Of a stretch of 41,888 bases of DNA, positions 27,600 to 37,170 are shown piece after piece. Where the stretch lies: contig CAILVZ010000009.1 of assembly GCA_903837825.1 (NCBI GenBank), positions 1 to 41,888 of the forward strand, read 5' to 3'. The DNA comes from Akkermansiaceae bacterium (lineage in GTDB: Bacteria; Verrucomicrobiota; Verrucomicrobiia; Verrucomicrobiales; Akkermansiaceae). The notes under the pieces are model-generated. The model saw only the letters and a program-made list of their open reading frames with translations, was not told where the DNA came from and made no database searches. The translations under genes and the position numbers were made by a program. Position 1 is the first letter of the stretch. Each line of letters starts with the position of its first letter.

Positions 27600-28829
27600 A
27601 TGAGCGAGGCGGCAAACCAGATTAAAAAACCCCGCGTCAACGTCCGACGCCCAGACGTGATGGAGCGGGTCTCCGCAGAGGTCGCGGTTCATTTCCATTC
27701 AAGCATCGTCGAAAAACTCCGCGACCGAGGCGGGAAAATGACCATCGCCAACACCACGGTCCTGCTCGCCGAGCAATTCGGCTTTTGCTACGGCGTGGAG
27801 CGCGCGATCGACCTCGCCTACGCCTCACGCCGAGTCTTCCCCGAAAACCGCATCTTCCTCATCGGGGAAATCATCCATAACCCCGATGTCAACCGCCACC
27901 TGAGGGAAATGGGAATCGTTTCACTTCCATGGCAAGACTTGGATGCAAGCTACGACGACCTCACCGAAGACGACGTGATCATTGTGCCGGCCTTTGGAGC
28001 CCCTACCCACTTCATGGACAAGGTAGAATCGCGTGGCTGCTATGTGGTGGACACGACTTGTGGCGATGTCATGAAGGTCTGGCGCCGCGTCCGAGGCTAC
28101 GCAAAGGATGGAGTCACCTCGATCATTCATGGAAAATCCAACCATGAAGAAACCCGCGCCACCGCCTCCCACGCCCTCGGAGAAAATGGCGATGGCCACT
28201 ACCTTGTGGTCCTTAGCTTGTCTGATGTCGACTACGTCTGCGATTTCCTCCGCAACGGCGGGGATAAGGCTGACTTCCTGATGCGCTTCCAAGGCGCTCA
28301 CTCACACGGATTCGACCCTGAACTCCATTTATCAAAAATCGGCGTGGCCAATCAAACGACCATGCTCAAATCAGAGACCGAGGAGATCCAACACCGTCTC
28401 CGCAAGGCGATCACCGCCCGAGATGGTAACGACGTAGCATTCCAAATGTTCGACACCATTTGCGGTGCCACCCAAGAACGCCAAGACGCTTTATTCGAAA
28501 TGCTGCGCAAGCCAATGGATCTCCTTTTGGTGGTCGGAGGGTACAACAGCTCGAACACCGCCCACCTCGTGGAAATCGCCGAGCCTGAATTACCAACCTT
28601 CTTCATCCGCGGCGCCTCATGCATCCGCTCGCTTGAAGAAATCGTTCACTACGACCTCCACCACCATGAGGAAAAAACCTCGGATTACTCACGCTTGTTC
28701 TCACCAGAACGCCCAGTCACGGTCGGGATCACCGCTGGAGCCTCGTGCCCGAACAACCTAATCGAGGAAACCCTCGTGAAGATCTTCGAACTACGCGGCA
28801 TCCCTCGCGAGGCGCTCGCAACTAACTGA
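27600..28829 (+). CDS. ispH: 4-hydroxy-3-methylbut-2-enyl diphosphate reductase (long, cyanobacterial/plant-type form)
   Basis: AEQFGFCYGVERAIDLAY, IHNPDVNRHLREMG, IIHGKSNHEETRAT, ANQTTMLKSETEEI, TICGATQERQDAL, VVGGYNSSNTAHL, TAGASCPNNLIEE; likely start at 27600. Confidence 0.93.
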   Translation: MSEAANQIKKPRVNVRRPDVMERVSAEVAVHFHSSIVEKLRDRGGKMTIANTTVLLAEQFGFCYGVERAIDLAYASRRVFPENRIFLIGEIIHNPDVNRHLREMGIVSLPWQDLDASYDDLTEDDVIIVPAFGAPTHFMDKVESRGCYVVDTTCGDVMKVWRRVRGYAKDGVTSIIHGKSNHEETRATASHALGENGDGHYLVVLSLSDVDYVCDFLRNGGDKADFLMRFQGAHSHGFDPELHLSKIGVANQTTMLKSETEEIQHRLRKAITARDGNDVAFQMFDTICGATQERQDALFEMLRKPMDLLLVVGGYNSSNTAHLVEIAEPELPTFFIRGASCIRSLEEIVHYDLHHHEEKTSDYSRLFSPERPVTVGITAGASCPNNLIEETLVKIFELRGIPREALATN

Positions 28830-30698
28830 TCACGTGTACTTCATGAAGGCGGTGTAGACCTCCGATGGAATATCGAGAAGCGAGTAGTCCTTCGACGACA
28901 CGAACAACAGGCTCTGCTTGCCCTTGCCTAACAGCTCATTGTCCGAGCCAAAAATCTGATGCTCCAACGTGCAGAACTTGCGGTTGAAATCCGCCACGCG
29001 GATCTTGACGGTGATCGTATCGAATTCGCGGGCCTCACGAACAAACTTGTGCTCAAACGAGCGTGTCAAAATATAGAACTTGGACGTCTTGAGATCGAAG
29101 TCAGGCATCGCCGTATTGAAAAACAATTCGCGAGTTTTTCCGACAAACAGGGCATACATGCCGAAGTAAACATTCCCCACCGAGTTCGTATCGGCATACG
29201 TGGCAATCATGGAATACACGAACCACTTATCCTCAAAATGCCCCCCAAGCGCGTGGTGATCATGAGGCGCCACCACATCGGCACCGGTCGCGACATTGAC
29301 GGTCTTGGTGATGGCCTTGATCGCGGGGATTTCTGAGGCAGCCTCGATCACCTCACCCGCCTTCTCCGTCACCACTCGTAGCAGGTCAGCATTGAACACC
29401 AGCCACAAAACGTAGGCCAATGGCAGGATCGACCCGACCACCAGCAGCATCGTTTCGCTCTTCAGATAGCCAAATGCGAAAATCGCCAGCGACATGCTCG
29501 CCATCGAGAACATCCGGATTTGTGGCAACGGTTGTTGTGAGTTCGGCACAAAACAGCGAGCGATCGCAAGCGCCGCATACCCCACAAAAAACGAGGCGTA
29601 GAACACCATGAAATACTCCAGCTCAAGACGCAAAAATATCCCCACCAAGGTGATCAGCCCGACCAGTAGGAACGTCGGGATCGGCGAACCCAAAATTTGC
29701 TTTGGAATCAGCGAAACAAGCATGTTTTCGCTCTTCTCCACATTTTTCCCTAGGAACCACTTGAGCGCGACATACCCGCTATCGAGAGTGGTGAGAGCAC
29801 AAATCGAGAGGAACGAGAAATAGGCCACCGGCAACGTCCCACCGAGCACATTGTAGTTCCGATTGAAATACTGAGTGATCAAGTCATGCGCATAGTTGAA
29901 CCCATCCAGCCCCGCCCCGGCGGCGAATTGATCGCCACGCTGAGTCATCACCCAAAGTGCAAGGCACCCATGGAAAAGGAGCATGAGAAAGAAGATCGAG
30001 CCGCCAAAAAAATAGCTCGCACGGATTGACGTCTTCTCGCGGTGGATTTGGATCGCACGCTGCCAGTGCTGGAGGTCAAGCCATGGCCCGACCAAAAGCC
30101 CGATCACCAGCGGGATTGCGTACCCCAAAAAGCTCGCACCCTTCCATTCAGCCTGAAATGGAGACACCCATGGCATGGCCGCTGGCACCAGGGGCTTCAA
30201 GCCTGACAAAATCACCCCGACGCAAATGACGAGCAGACCACCCAACATTCCGTGGCTCAGCTTGATTTTTTGAATCCCAAATTCTTCGCCGAACAAACAC
30301 CCCGCCGCAAGAATAACGAAGACAATCAAGCAAAGATAAAGTCCGAGCAAAGGACCCACCGCCAATTTGAGCGGGACGAAGAGGTAGTTCACCAGCGCGA
30401 ATACCGTAAGCGTCAATGCCACGACCTGATAAAGATACAGGATCAACCGAAACGGCTTGGAAAACTTATCAAAAAACAAGGCCAGCGATTCCTGCCCCCC
30501 ACTTTGACGCTTCGCAACGCTCTGCGTCAGAAACCCGAACAACATGAGCCCAAGCGCATTCGGAATCGCAAACATCAACAGCCCCTGCAATCCGAACATG
30601 AAGGACATCTGAACACTGAAAAACAATCCCAGCCCCCACATCCACGAAAGTGCGACAGAATTCCCCCAAAGCACTGCATTGAACCAACGAAAATTCAT
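28830..30698 (-). CDS. Polytopic membrane transporter-like protein fused to a C-terminal 4HBT (hotdog) thioesterase-like domain
   Basis: Many hydrophobic segments in the N-terminal ~450 aa; C-terminal ATYADTNSVGNVYFGMYALFVGKTRELFF..FEHKFVREAREFDTITVKIRVADFNRKFCTLEHQIF, typical of 4HBT. Start MNFRWFN at 30698 (30737 possible). Confidence 0.75.
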   Translation of the reverse strand: MNFRWFNAVLWGNSVALSWMWGLGLFFSVQMSFMFGLQGLLMFAIPNALGLMLFGFLTQSVAKRQSGGQESLALFFDKFSKPFRLILYLYQVVALTLTVFALVNYLFVPLKLAVGPLLGLYLCLIVFVILAAGCLFGEEFGIQKIKLSHGMLGGLLVICVGVILSGLKPLVPAAMPWVSPFQAEWKGASFLGYAIPLVIGLLVGPWLDLQHWQRAIQIHREKTSIRASYFFGGSIFFLMLLFHGCLALWVMTQRGDQFAAGAGLDGFNYAHDLITQYFNRNYNVLGGTLPVAYFSFLSICALTTLDSGYVALKWFLGKNVEKSENMLVSLIPKQILGSPIPTFLLVGLITLVGIFLRLELEYFMVFYASFFVGYAALAIARCFVPNSQQPLPQIRMFSMASMSLAIFAFGYLKSETMLLVVGSILPLAYVLWLVFNADLLRVVTEKAGEVIEAASEIPAIKAITKTVNVATGADVVAPHDHHALGGHFEDKWFVYSMIATYADTNSVGNVYFGMYALFVGKTRELFFNTAMPDFDLKTSKFYILTRSFEHKFVREAREFDTITVKIRVADFNRKFCTLEHQIFGSDNELLGKGKQSLLFVSSKDYSLLDIPSEVYTAFMKYT

Positions 30699-30965
30699 AA
30701 AGTCCGCCAAGGAACCTCCAATTCCATCAGGGAGCAAGCTAGATTGTCAGCGAATTCCCAATAAAACCCTGATTCTCATGCCGCGATTTTGTCAATCCGC
30801 CCGCCAGACCCTCTTCGCACAAAGTTTTTGCCTCCAGCGAAGATTCGCCTTGAGACAATCCGCCCTGTGGAGAAACTCTGCCTCCGGCCTGAGGATTTCC
30901 ATTGATGCCGACTGTTTCACCCTCTTTACTCACTGCGCCCCAAACAACGGCAGCCCGAACATTTC

Positions 30966-32624
30966 ATGATTGAGAACATCCGCAAATACACTGGCTTGAT
31001 GACCGTGATCTTCGTGATCCTTTTCATCAGCTTTTTCTTCCTCGACTCCCGCTCCGTCCGAAACATGGGTGGAGGCCAAGCCGTGCTGAAAATTGCAGGC
31101 CGAACCTACTATGACAAGGAATACAATAACCTTGGCACCAGCTCGTTTGAACTCGCCTCAAATCTCGCACGATCCGGCGACTTCGGACTCTATCAGTTCC
31201 TCATGAGCCTCTCCGCCGGTGCCACCAGCGAGAAAACTGCCTCCGAAAAGTTCTTCATCGGCCGCATGATCCTCAGGAATGCTAAAGAAGAATTTGGCGT
31301 ATCCCCCGGTGACGAAGAAATCTCCACCTACCTCCGGTCACTGCGTGTCTTCTCTGGACCCGACCAGAAATTCAGCCCTGAAACTTACCGTAACTTCATC
31401 GATAAAGGCATCGGCCGCCTCGGCATGACCGAGAAAGACCTCCGCGAACTCGCCTCCGATGTTCTGGCCGCGAAGAAAATCAACGCCATCATCGGGTCGG
31501 GCCTCAGCGTTGACCGCGATGCTGCCGCCAAAAACCTCGCCCTCGAGAATCAACAAATCACCGGCGAACTCGCGAAACTCCAACTGGCACCCTTCGAGGA
31601 AAAAATCCAACCGACCGAGGAGGAAATCAAAAAATACTGGGAACGCATCTCGGACTCTTTCACCACCGAACCCCGCCGGAAGTTCACCTACATCGTCGCC
31701 ACTCCTGCCCCTACGGCTGAGCCAAAAGAAGATGCCGAACCCGCCGTCGATCCGAACGCCAGCGAGGATGTGAAAAAAGCGGCCGCCGCGAAAAAAGAAG
31801 AAGCCAAAGCGAAGCGCGCCGCAGCCGCAGCTGAGGAACGCCGCAAAAACCAACTCGCACTCGATGGCCAAGTCGATGACTTCCTCTTCAAGCTCGAAGA
31901 CCAAAAAGGCACGGGCTTCGAAGACCTCGCCAAGGCCAATCACTGGGAAGCAAAAACTTCAGAGCTCCTGCCTCGCAGCGCAGCCCCCAAGGACCTCGAT
32001 GTCGCGCTCCGCTCGTCAAGCCGAGGCGGAAAAGCCATCGACCAGCTCTTCCAAATCCAGGAAACCAACGACCCATTCTCAAAAATCTCGGAGGCCATCG
32101 CCATCGGCGAAAACCAATGGATCGTCGCACGCCTCGATGGTGAAGAAAAATCCCGCCCAAAAACCTTCGAAGAGGCACGCGCCGAAGCACGCGCCCAGTT
32201 GATTTCGGAGAAGGCTGCCGAGGCCATGAAGACCGCCGCAATCGATGCCGTCACCAAAATCAAGACCTCTATGGTCGCCGGAAAATCCTTTGCCGACGCT
32301 GCTAAAGAGGCTGGCATCACCGACCATAAGGCATTCTCTGCCATCAAGAGCAGCTACCGCCCCGACAGCGCCACCGAACCGCAAAACCTGTTCGAAGCAG
32401 CTCGCACGATCGACCCAGGCACCATCGCCGAGGTGATCACCGAAAGCGACCGTGCCTTCATCCTCTTCGTCGCCAAACGCGAGGTGGTCAAAGAAGCCGA
32501 TGCCGCATCCAAAATCGATGCCGAACTCGCATCGCGCGCGAACGAAAACGAAACCATCGCTTTCGCTTCGTGGATCGCCGCCCGCACCGAAGCCGCCAAG
32601 GTCGAGCAACTCTACAAGCACTGA
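30966..32624 (+). CDS. SurA/PpiD-like periplasmic folding protein
   Basis: Single N-terminal TM segment (TGLMTVIFVILFISFFFLD) followed by a SurA_N-like helical region; charged Ala/Lys/Glu-rich insert. Confidence 0.7.
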   Translation: MIENIRKYTGLMTVIFVILFISFFFLDSRSVRNMGGGQAVLKIAGRTYYDKEYNNLGTSSFELASNLARSGDFGLYQFLMSLSAGATSEKTASEKFFIGRMILRNAKEEFGVSPGDEEISTYLRSLRVFSGPDQKFSPETYRNFIDKGIGRLGMTEKDLRELASDVLAAKKINAIIGSGLSVDRDAAAKNLALENQQITGELAKLQLAPFEEKIQPTEEEIKKYWERISDSFTTEPRRKFTYIVATPAPTAEPKEDAEPAVDPNASEDVKKAAAAKKEEAKAKRAAAAAEERRKNQLALDGQVDDFLFKLEDQKGTGFEDLAKANHWEAKTSELLPRSAAPKDLDVALRSSSRGGKAIDQLFQIQETNDPFSKISEAIAIGENQWIVARLDGEEKSRPKTFEEARAEARAQLISEKAAEAMKTAAIDAVTKIKTSMVAGKSFADAAKEAGITDHKAFSAIKSSYRPDSATEPQNLFEAARTIDPGTIAEVITESDRAFILFVAKREVVKEADAASKIDAELASRANENETIAFASWIAARTEAAKVEQLYKH

Positions 32625-32660
32625 TCCGCTCGGATCCCTTGGTCGCGCCACTGCTCACCC

Positions 32661-32996
32661 ATGTCCGACGACCTTCAAGCCCTCTTCGACGAGGCCAACG
32701 GCCACTTGGCGGTTGGCGAATTTGAGGAGGCCATCACGCTCTACCGACGCTGCGTTGCAATCGATCCCACGTTTTTCGATGGCTGGCACGCGCTCGGCAT
32801 GGCCCTCTTGAAAACGGGCCACCTCAAGGAAGCCATCGGCTGCGGACTTCAGTCGGTGGCCCTCGAACCCAACGACCTACTCGCTTGGACCAGCCTTTCC
32901 CAAATGTATGTCCGCGACGGCAATATCCCCGAGGCGGAATCCGCCAAAGGCAACGCCCGCATCTTGTCACTCGGCGGAAAAGTGGTGAAATCCTAG
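32661..32996 (+). CDS. TPR repeat protein
   Basis: 111 aa; AIDPTFFDGWHALGMALLKTGHLKEAIGCGLQSVALEPNDLLAWTSLSQMYVRDG. Confidence 0.85.
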   Translation: MSDDLQALFDEANGHLAVGEFEEAITLYRRCVAIDPTFFDGWHALGMALLKTGHLKEAIGCGLQSVALEPNDLLAWTSLSQMYVRDGNIPEAESAKGNARILSLGGKVVKS

Positions 32997-33117
32997 GATC
33001 TAACCCCAAGCAGCCACTTGCGGTTCTTGCACGAGGGGCATCACCTGTGTTTTCCTCGCTGGAGAGCGCTACGCTCCCACCCACTCACGGATCATCGATC
33101 CTTCGCTTTTTCCTAAC

Positions 33118-34689
33118 ATGTTCTACATCACCACCGCCATCGACTACACCAACGGCTCACCACACATCGGCCATGCCTATGAGAAGGTCCTCACCGATGT
33201 CATTGCCCGCTACCGCCGGCTTCGTGGCGATGAGGTATTTTTCCTCACCGGCGTGGATCAACATGGCCAAAAAGTTCAACAAACCGCCGAGAAGGAAGGG
33301 GTTTCCCCCGCAGAGTTTGTCGCCCGCACGACGCTGAAATTCTCAGCACTCTGGGAGAAACTCGACGTCCGCTACGATGGCTGGGCCGAAACGATCGATC
33401 CTCGCCACCAAGCCTGCGTCCGCTCAATCCTCAGCGAACTCAAGGAACAAGGCCAACTCTACAAGAAAACCCACGCTGGCCACTACTCGGTCCGCCAAGA
33501 ACAATTCCTCCAAGATCGCGACCGGGACGAACACGGCAACTTCGGCCCAGAATGGGGCGAAGTGGTCGAGGTGGAAGAAGAGAACTGGTATTTCAAACTC
33601 AGCGATCACACCGACTGGCTCAAGGGATTTATCGAAAACCATCCAGAGGTGATCATCCCCACCTTCCGGAAAGCCGAACTGCTCAACGCTCTCGAAAAAA
33701 ACTCAGGCATCGACCTCTGCATCTCACGCCCCAAGGAACGCCTCCAATGGGGCATCGAGTTCCCCTTCGACGAAAATTTCGTCACCTACGTCTGGTTCGA
33801 CGCACTCATCAACTACATTTCCTTCGCCGGATACAAGGCTTCGCCGGATGCCGGGCTCCCAGATTTCTCGAAACTCTGGACCGCTGAAAATCGCCCCGTC
33901 CATGTGATCGGCAAGGATATCTTGATCCCCGCCCACGGGATTTATTGGCTCTGCATGCTCCATGCCATGGGATTCACGGACGCCGAAATGCCGCGCCTCC
34001 TCGTCCACGGCTGGTGGAACATCCGCGGCGAAAAAATGGCCAAGTCCACCGGCAACGTGGTGGACCCCAACGAGCTCGCAAAGAAGTTCGGCATCGAGGC
34101 GGTGCGCTACTATCTCGTACGCGACATCGTCACCGGTAAGGACTCGGACTTCGACATGGATCGACTCATCATGTTGTTCAACACCGAGCTTGCCAACGAA
34201 CTCGGCAACCTCTGCAACCGCGCGCTCAACATGAGTCAACGCTTCACCGGCGGCATCCTCCAAAAAGGCGGCCCACTGACCGATGAAGAAACAGCCCTAC
34301 AAGCCTCACTCGCAGACTCAATCGCCGCGTACCAGCACTCCATGGACGAGTTCGATGTCTCAAAAGGCCTAGAAGCACTCAGCCGCCACATCGTTCACTG
34401 CAATGGATACGCCGAGCGCATGAAACCATGGGAACTCAATAAAAACCCAGAAAACAAGGAGCGCCTTGCCACGGTCCTCTACCACCTCGCCGAGAGCGTC
34501 GCACATGCCTCGGTCTTGCTATCGCCGATCCTTCCCGCCGCCGCCGCCAAACTCGCCGAGCAACTCCAACTCCCCAACCTCACCACGCTCAAACTGGCCG
34601 ACCTCCACTGGGGCCTGGTTCCTGACCACCACACGATCGCCGCACCCCAGCCGATTTTCCCACGCATCGTGTCCGAAAAGCCTGCCTAG
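33118..34689 (+). CDS. metG: Methionyl-tRNA synthetase
   Basis: FYITTAIDYTNGSPHIGHAYEKVLTDVIARYRR; KMAKSTGNVVDP (KMSKS-like); HVIGKDILIPAHGIYW. Confidence 0.95.
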   Translation: MFYITTAIDYTNGSPHIGHAYEKVLTDVIARYRRLRGDEVFFLTGVDQHGQKVQQTAEKEGVSPAEFVARTTLKFSALWEKLDVRYDGWAETIDPRHQACVRSILSELKEQGQLYKKTHAGHYSVRQEQFLQDRDRDEHGNFGPEWGEVVEVEEENWYFKLSDHTDWLKGFIENHPEVIIPTFRKAELLNALEKNSGIDLCISRPKERLQWGIEFPFDENFVTYVWFDALINYISFAGYKASPDAGLPDFSKLWTAENRPVHVIGKDILIPAHGIYWLCMLHAMGFTDAEMPRLLVHGWWNIRGEKMAKSTGNVVDPNELAKKFGIEAVRYYLVRDIVTGKDSDFDMDRLIMLFNTELANELGNLCNRALNMSQRFTGGILQKGGPLTDEETALQASLADSIAAYQHSMDEFDVSKGLEALSRHIVHCNGYAERMKPWELNKNPENKERLATVLYHLAESVAHASVLLSPILPAAAAKLAEQLQLPNLTTLKLADLHWGLVPDHHTIAAPQPIFPRIVSEKPA

Positions 34690-34814
34690 GCTCCGCAAGA
34701 TCAATCGCCTCACCGCCCACCTTCAAAATAAGGCGCTCTTGGAAAGCATTTAGGAAAAATTCGCAAGAAATCGCTTCACAAACTCCGGCATTCCATTACG
34801 TTTTCGCCGTTCTG

Positions 34815-34863
34815 AGAAGGCTTCGGCCCCTCAAAACTTCAGATTTAAGAGGCTGGGCCTTCT
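34815..34863 (+). other. Imperfect hairpin downstream of metG
   Basis: AGAAGGC (34815-34821) pairs with GCCTTCT (34857-34863); inner CCTC/GAGG pairing. Confidence 0.55.
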
Positions 34864-34925
34864 GTTTCGAATTGATCTCCGGGGGGAAGTCAACCGAACT
34901 TGGCCCAAGCGTGATTCTGAACCAA

Positions 34926-34976
34926 AACGCGTGCTGCGAGATCCGGGGGGAATTCCAGCACGCGTTTATTGTTTTC
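34926..34976 (+). terminator. Strong terminator-like hairpin
   Basis: Perfect 11-bp inverted repeat AACGCGTGCTG (34926-34936) / CAGCACGCGTT (34956-34966), followed by TTTATTGTTTT-like tract. Confidence 0.75.
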
Positions 34977-35084
34977 TGGCGACGCCTTCAGAAATAAAGA
35001 CTCGAAGCCACATTCCCACGGCCAAACGCCTCACGACTTCCCACCGGTTCATTCAGACGATCGCCCAAGCAGGCCTCTGGCATC

Positions 35085-35477
35085 TCACTCGCCATCCTTG
35101 AGCCAATCCCCATTAGAAATCCGCTGGGACTCATCGACCATGCCGAGCCATTCCCAAACAAAGGCACTCACCACTTGGCTGTCGTGCTGGACCACCTCGG
35201 TCACAACTCGCCGATACTCACTCCCCTCAACCTCACCCGCAGAAATCCCCTCAAAAAGATCCAACGCTGCGAGCAATTCATCATCTAACTGATAGATCTC
35301 ACCTTGGATCTCATACCCACTTGGATCAAGGATTAAACCTGGGTACCAGTCGATGCGATACATCCGCCCGATGATGCTTCCAGTCGCAACAAACTCAGCG
35401 CCGGCCATGCGAAAATGGTTAGAGCCACCCCGCCGGAGCGTGCCATAAACAAACACCAAATGACGAGGTTTTTGCAT
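35085..35477 (-). CDS. Gamma-glutamylcyclotransferase-like (AIG2/GGCT fold) protein
   Basis: HLVFVYGTLRRGGSNHF and EIQGEIYQLDDELLAALDLFEG..EYRRVV. Start 35477 (MQKPRH) likely. Confidence 0.85.
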   Translation of the reverse strand: MQKPRHLVFVYGTLRRGGSNHFRMAGAEFVATGSIIGRMYRIDWYPGLILDPSGYEIQGEIYQLDDELLAALDLFEGISAGEVEGSEYRRVVTEVVQHDSQVVSAFVWEWLGMVDESQRISNGDWLKDGE

Positions 35478-35495
35478 GCGACGAATCAAATCCAA

Positions 35496-36548
35496 TCACG
35501 AGTTCGGCCGGTAGCCAATCTCGTTGTCGAGGGCCTGCTTGAGATCGTCAAGGCCCAGCCCGCTCTCGGCAGAAATCGGCAGGATGTCGATCTTCGGAAA
35601 ACGAGAGCGAAAAATTTCAAGGTTTTCGGCCGCTCCCTCAAGATCCATTTTATTGGCAATGATCTTCCATGGAAAACGCGCGAGGTCATCATCATACTCC
35701 TTCACCTCGCGGCGAAGAATCTCGAGATCCGAGATCGGGTCGCGTCCCTCACTGCCCGCCATGTCGACCACAAACAGCAACACACGGCAACGGGTGATGT
35801 GTCGCAAAAACTCATGACCCAGCCCACGGTTCTCGTGAGCCCCTTCGATCAAGCCCGGAATATCGGCAACCGTGCAGCGCCGAAAACCCGCAAATTCAAC
35901 CACACCCACCACCGGTTGAAGCGTGGTGAACGGGTACGATGCCACCTTGGGCTTGGCCTGTGACAGCTTGCCAAGAAGCGTCGACTTCCCTGCGTTCGGA
36001 AATCCCACCAAACCCGCGTCGGCAATTCGGCGAAGCTCAAGGTAGAACACCGACTGCTCACCCGGCGTGCCCAAGGTGTGCTCAACCGGCGTCCGGTTGG
36101 TGGCGGTCTTGAAATTCCAGTTCCCCTGCCCCGGATCACCGCCTTTGCAGAGCACGAATTCTTGGCCGATCTCGGTCAAGTCGGCGATCGGCTCGAGATC
36201 GATCCCCTCATCGCTGCGCTCAAATTCCACGGCTTCCTGCACGGTCACGGCATTGCTGCGATAGACAACCGTACCAGGCGGGACCTTGCCAACCACTCGC
36301 TTGCCACTCTTGCCCGTCTTGCGTCCACCTGCACCATTTTTTCCATCCTCCGCAATGAGCTTGGGATCGTAATGGTAGGCACGGAGATTGTCGGTCGATG
36401 GATCGACAATGAGGACAATGTCTCCTCCAGCCCCACCATCACCGCCATCCGGCCCACCGCGCGGAACAAATTTCTCACGCCGCCACGAGACGACTCCATT
36501 GCCGCCGTCGCCAGCCTTTCCAAAAATACGGATGTGATCGATAAACAT
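35496..36548 (-). CDS. obg: Obg family GTPase
   Basis: MFIDHIRIFGKAGDGGNGVVSWRREKFVPRGGPDGGDGGAGGDI Obg domain; G1 GFPNAGKST and DIPGLIEGA motifs. Start at 36548. Confidence 0.95.
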   Translation of the reverse strand: MFIDHIRIFGKAGDGGNGVVSWRREKFVPRGGPDGGDGGAGGDIVLIVDPSTDNLRAYHYDPKLIAEDGKNGAGGRKTGKSGKRVVGKVPPGTVVYRSNAVTVQEAVEFERSDEGIDLEPIADLTEIGQEFVLCKGGDPGQGNWNFKTATNRTPVEHTLGTPGEQSVFYLELRRIADAGLVGFPNAGKSTLLGKLSQAKPKVASYPFTTLQPVVGVVEFAGFRRCTVADIPGLIEGAHENRGLGHEFLRHITRCRVLLFVVDMAGSEGRDPISDLEILRREVKEYDDDLARFPWKIIANKMDLEGAAENLEIFRSRFPKIDILPISAESGLGLDDLKQALDNEIGYRPNS

Positions 36549-36669
36549 GTGCGTTACACGACCAGCGGTGTGATGCCGGTCGAGGACGATGATGAAGGCT
36601 CCGGGGGTTGGATGCAAGGAAGCTCCGGATTTTTCTTCCGCGAACGGCCAGTTGTGCTTCACTTCGTGC

Positions 36670-37161
36670 ATGCTATCTCGAATCGCAATGATTTTGGTGA
36701 TGACAGCCTTGTCATTCTCACCCACTGCTTCCGCCGCCGCGAAAAAGGAAGACAAGCTATCGATCACGTTTCACGTCGAGACGGATGCCACCGATAACCC
36801 CAAGATGATCTTCCCGCAGATCACCTCCGACGGCAAAACTCGCTATTTCCGCCGCCTGCCCGAGGTCAGCCTCAAGGACATCGTGACGTTCAGCCCGTTT
36901 CCTTCGGATGTCGGGGAGCAATATGGTGTGGTCTTCAAGCTTAAGGATGGTGCCATCAACCGACTTTATGGTGTCACGGGTGCCAACCAAGGACGCTGGC
37001 TCATCGCCCAAATCAATGGCAACGTAATCGACGGGGTGATGATCGATAAGGAAATCAACGACGGCGTCCTCGTGATCTGGAAGGGTGTAACACTTGAAGA
37101 CATCGCCCAACTCGATAAGGCCCTCAAACGCACGGGCGAAGCGGCTAAAAAGAAAAAATAG
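36670..37161 (+). CDS. Predicted exported protein, unknown function
   Basis: Signal peptide MLSRIAMILVMTALSFSPTASA; ends 9 bp before the M23 peptidase gene. Confidence 0.65.
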   Translation: MLSRIAMILVMTALSFSPTASAAAKKEDKLSITFHVETDATDNPKMIFPQITSDGKTRYFRRLPEVSLKDIVTFSPFPSDVGEQYGVVFKLKDGAINRLYGVTGANQGRWLIAQINGNVIDGVMIDKEINDGVLVIWKGVTLEDIAQLDKALKRTGEAAKKKK

Positions 37162-37170
37162 CACGCACCG

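Noticed and set aside
31338-31943. 201-aa minus-strand ORF rich in G/F/E opposite the SurA/PpiD-like gene
   Set aside because: Antisense shadow of an Ala/Lys/Glu-rich coding region; no start context or family match.
33724-34263. 179-aa minus-strand ORF within metG
   Set aside because: Opposite strand of a clear MetRS gene; chance open frame.
36078-36797. 239-aa plus-strand ORF overlapping obg
   Set aside because: obg is unmistakable on the opposite strand; this frame has no recognisable motif.
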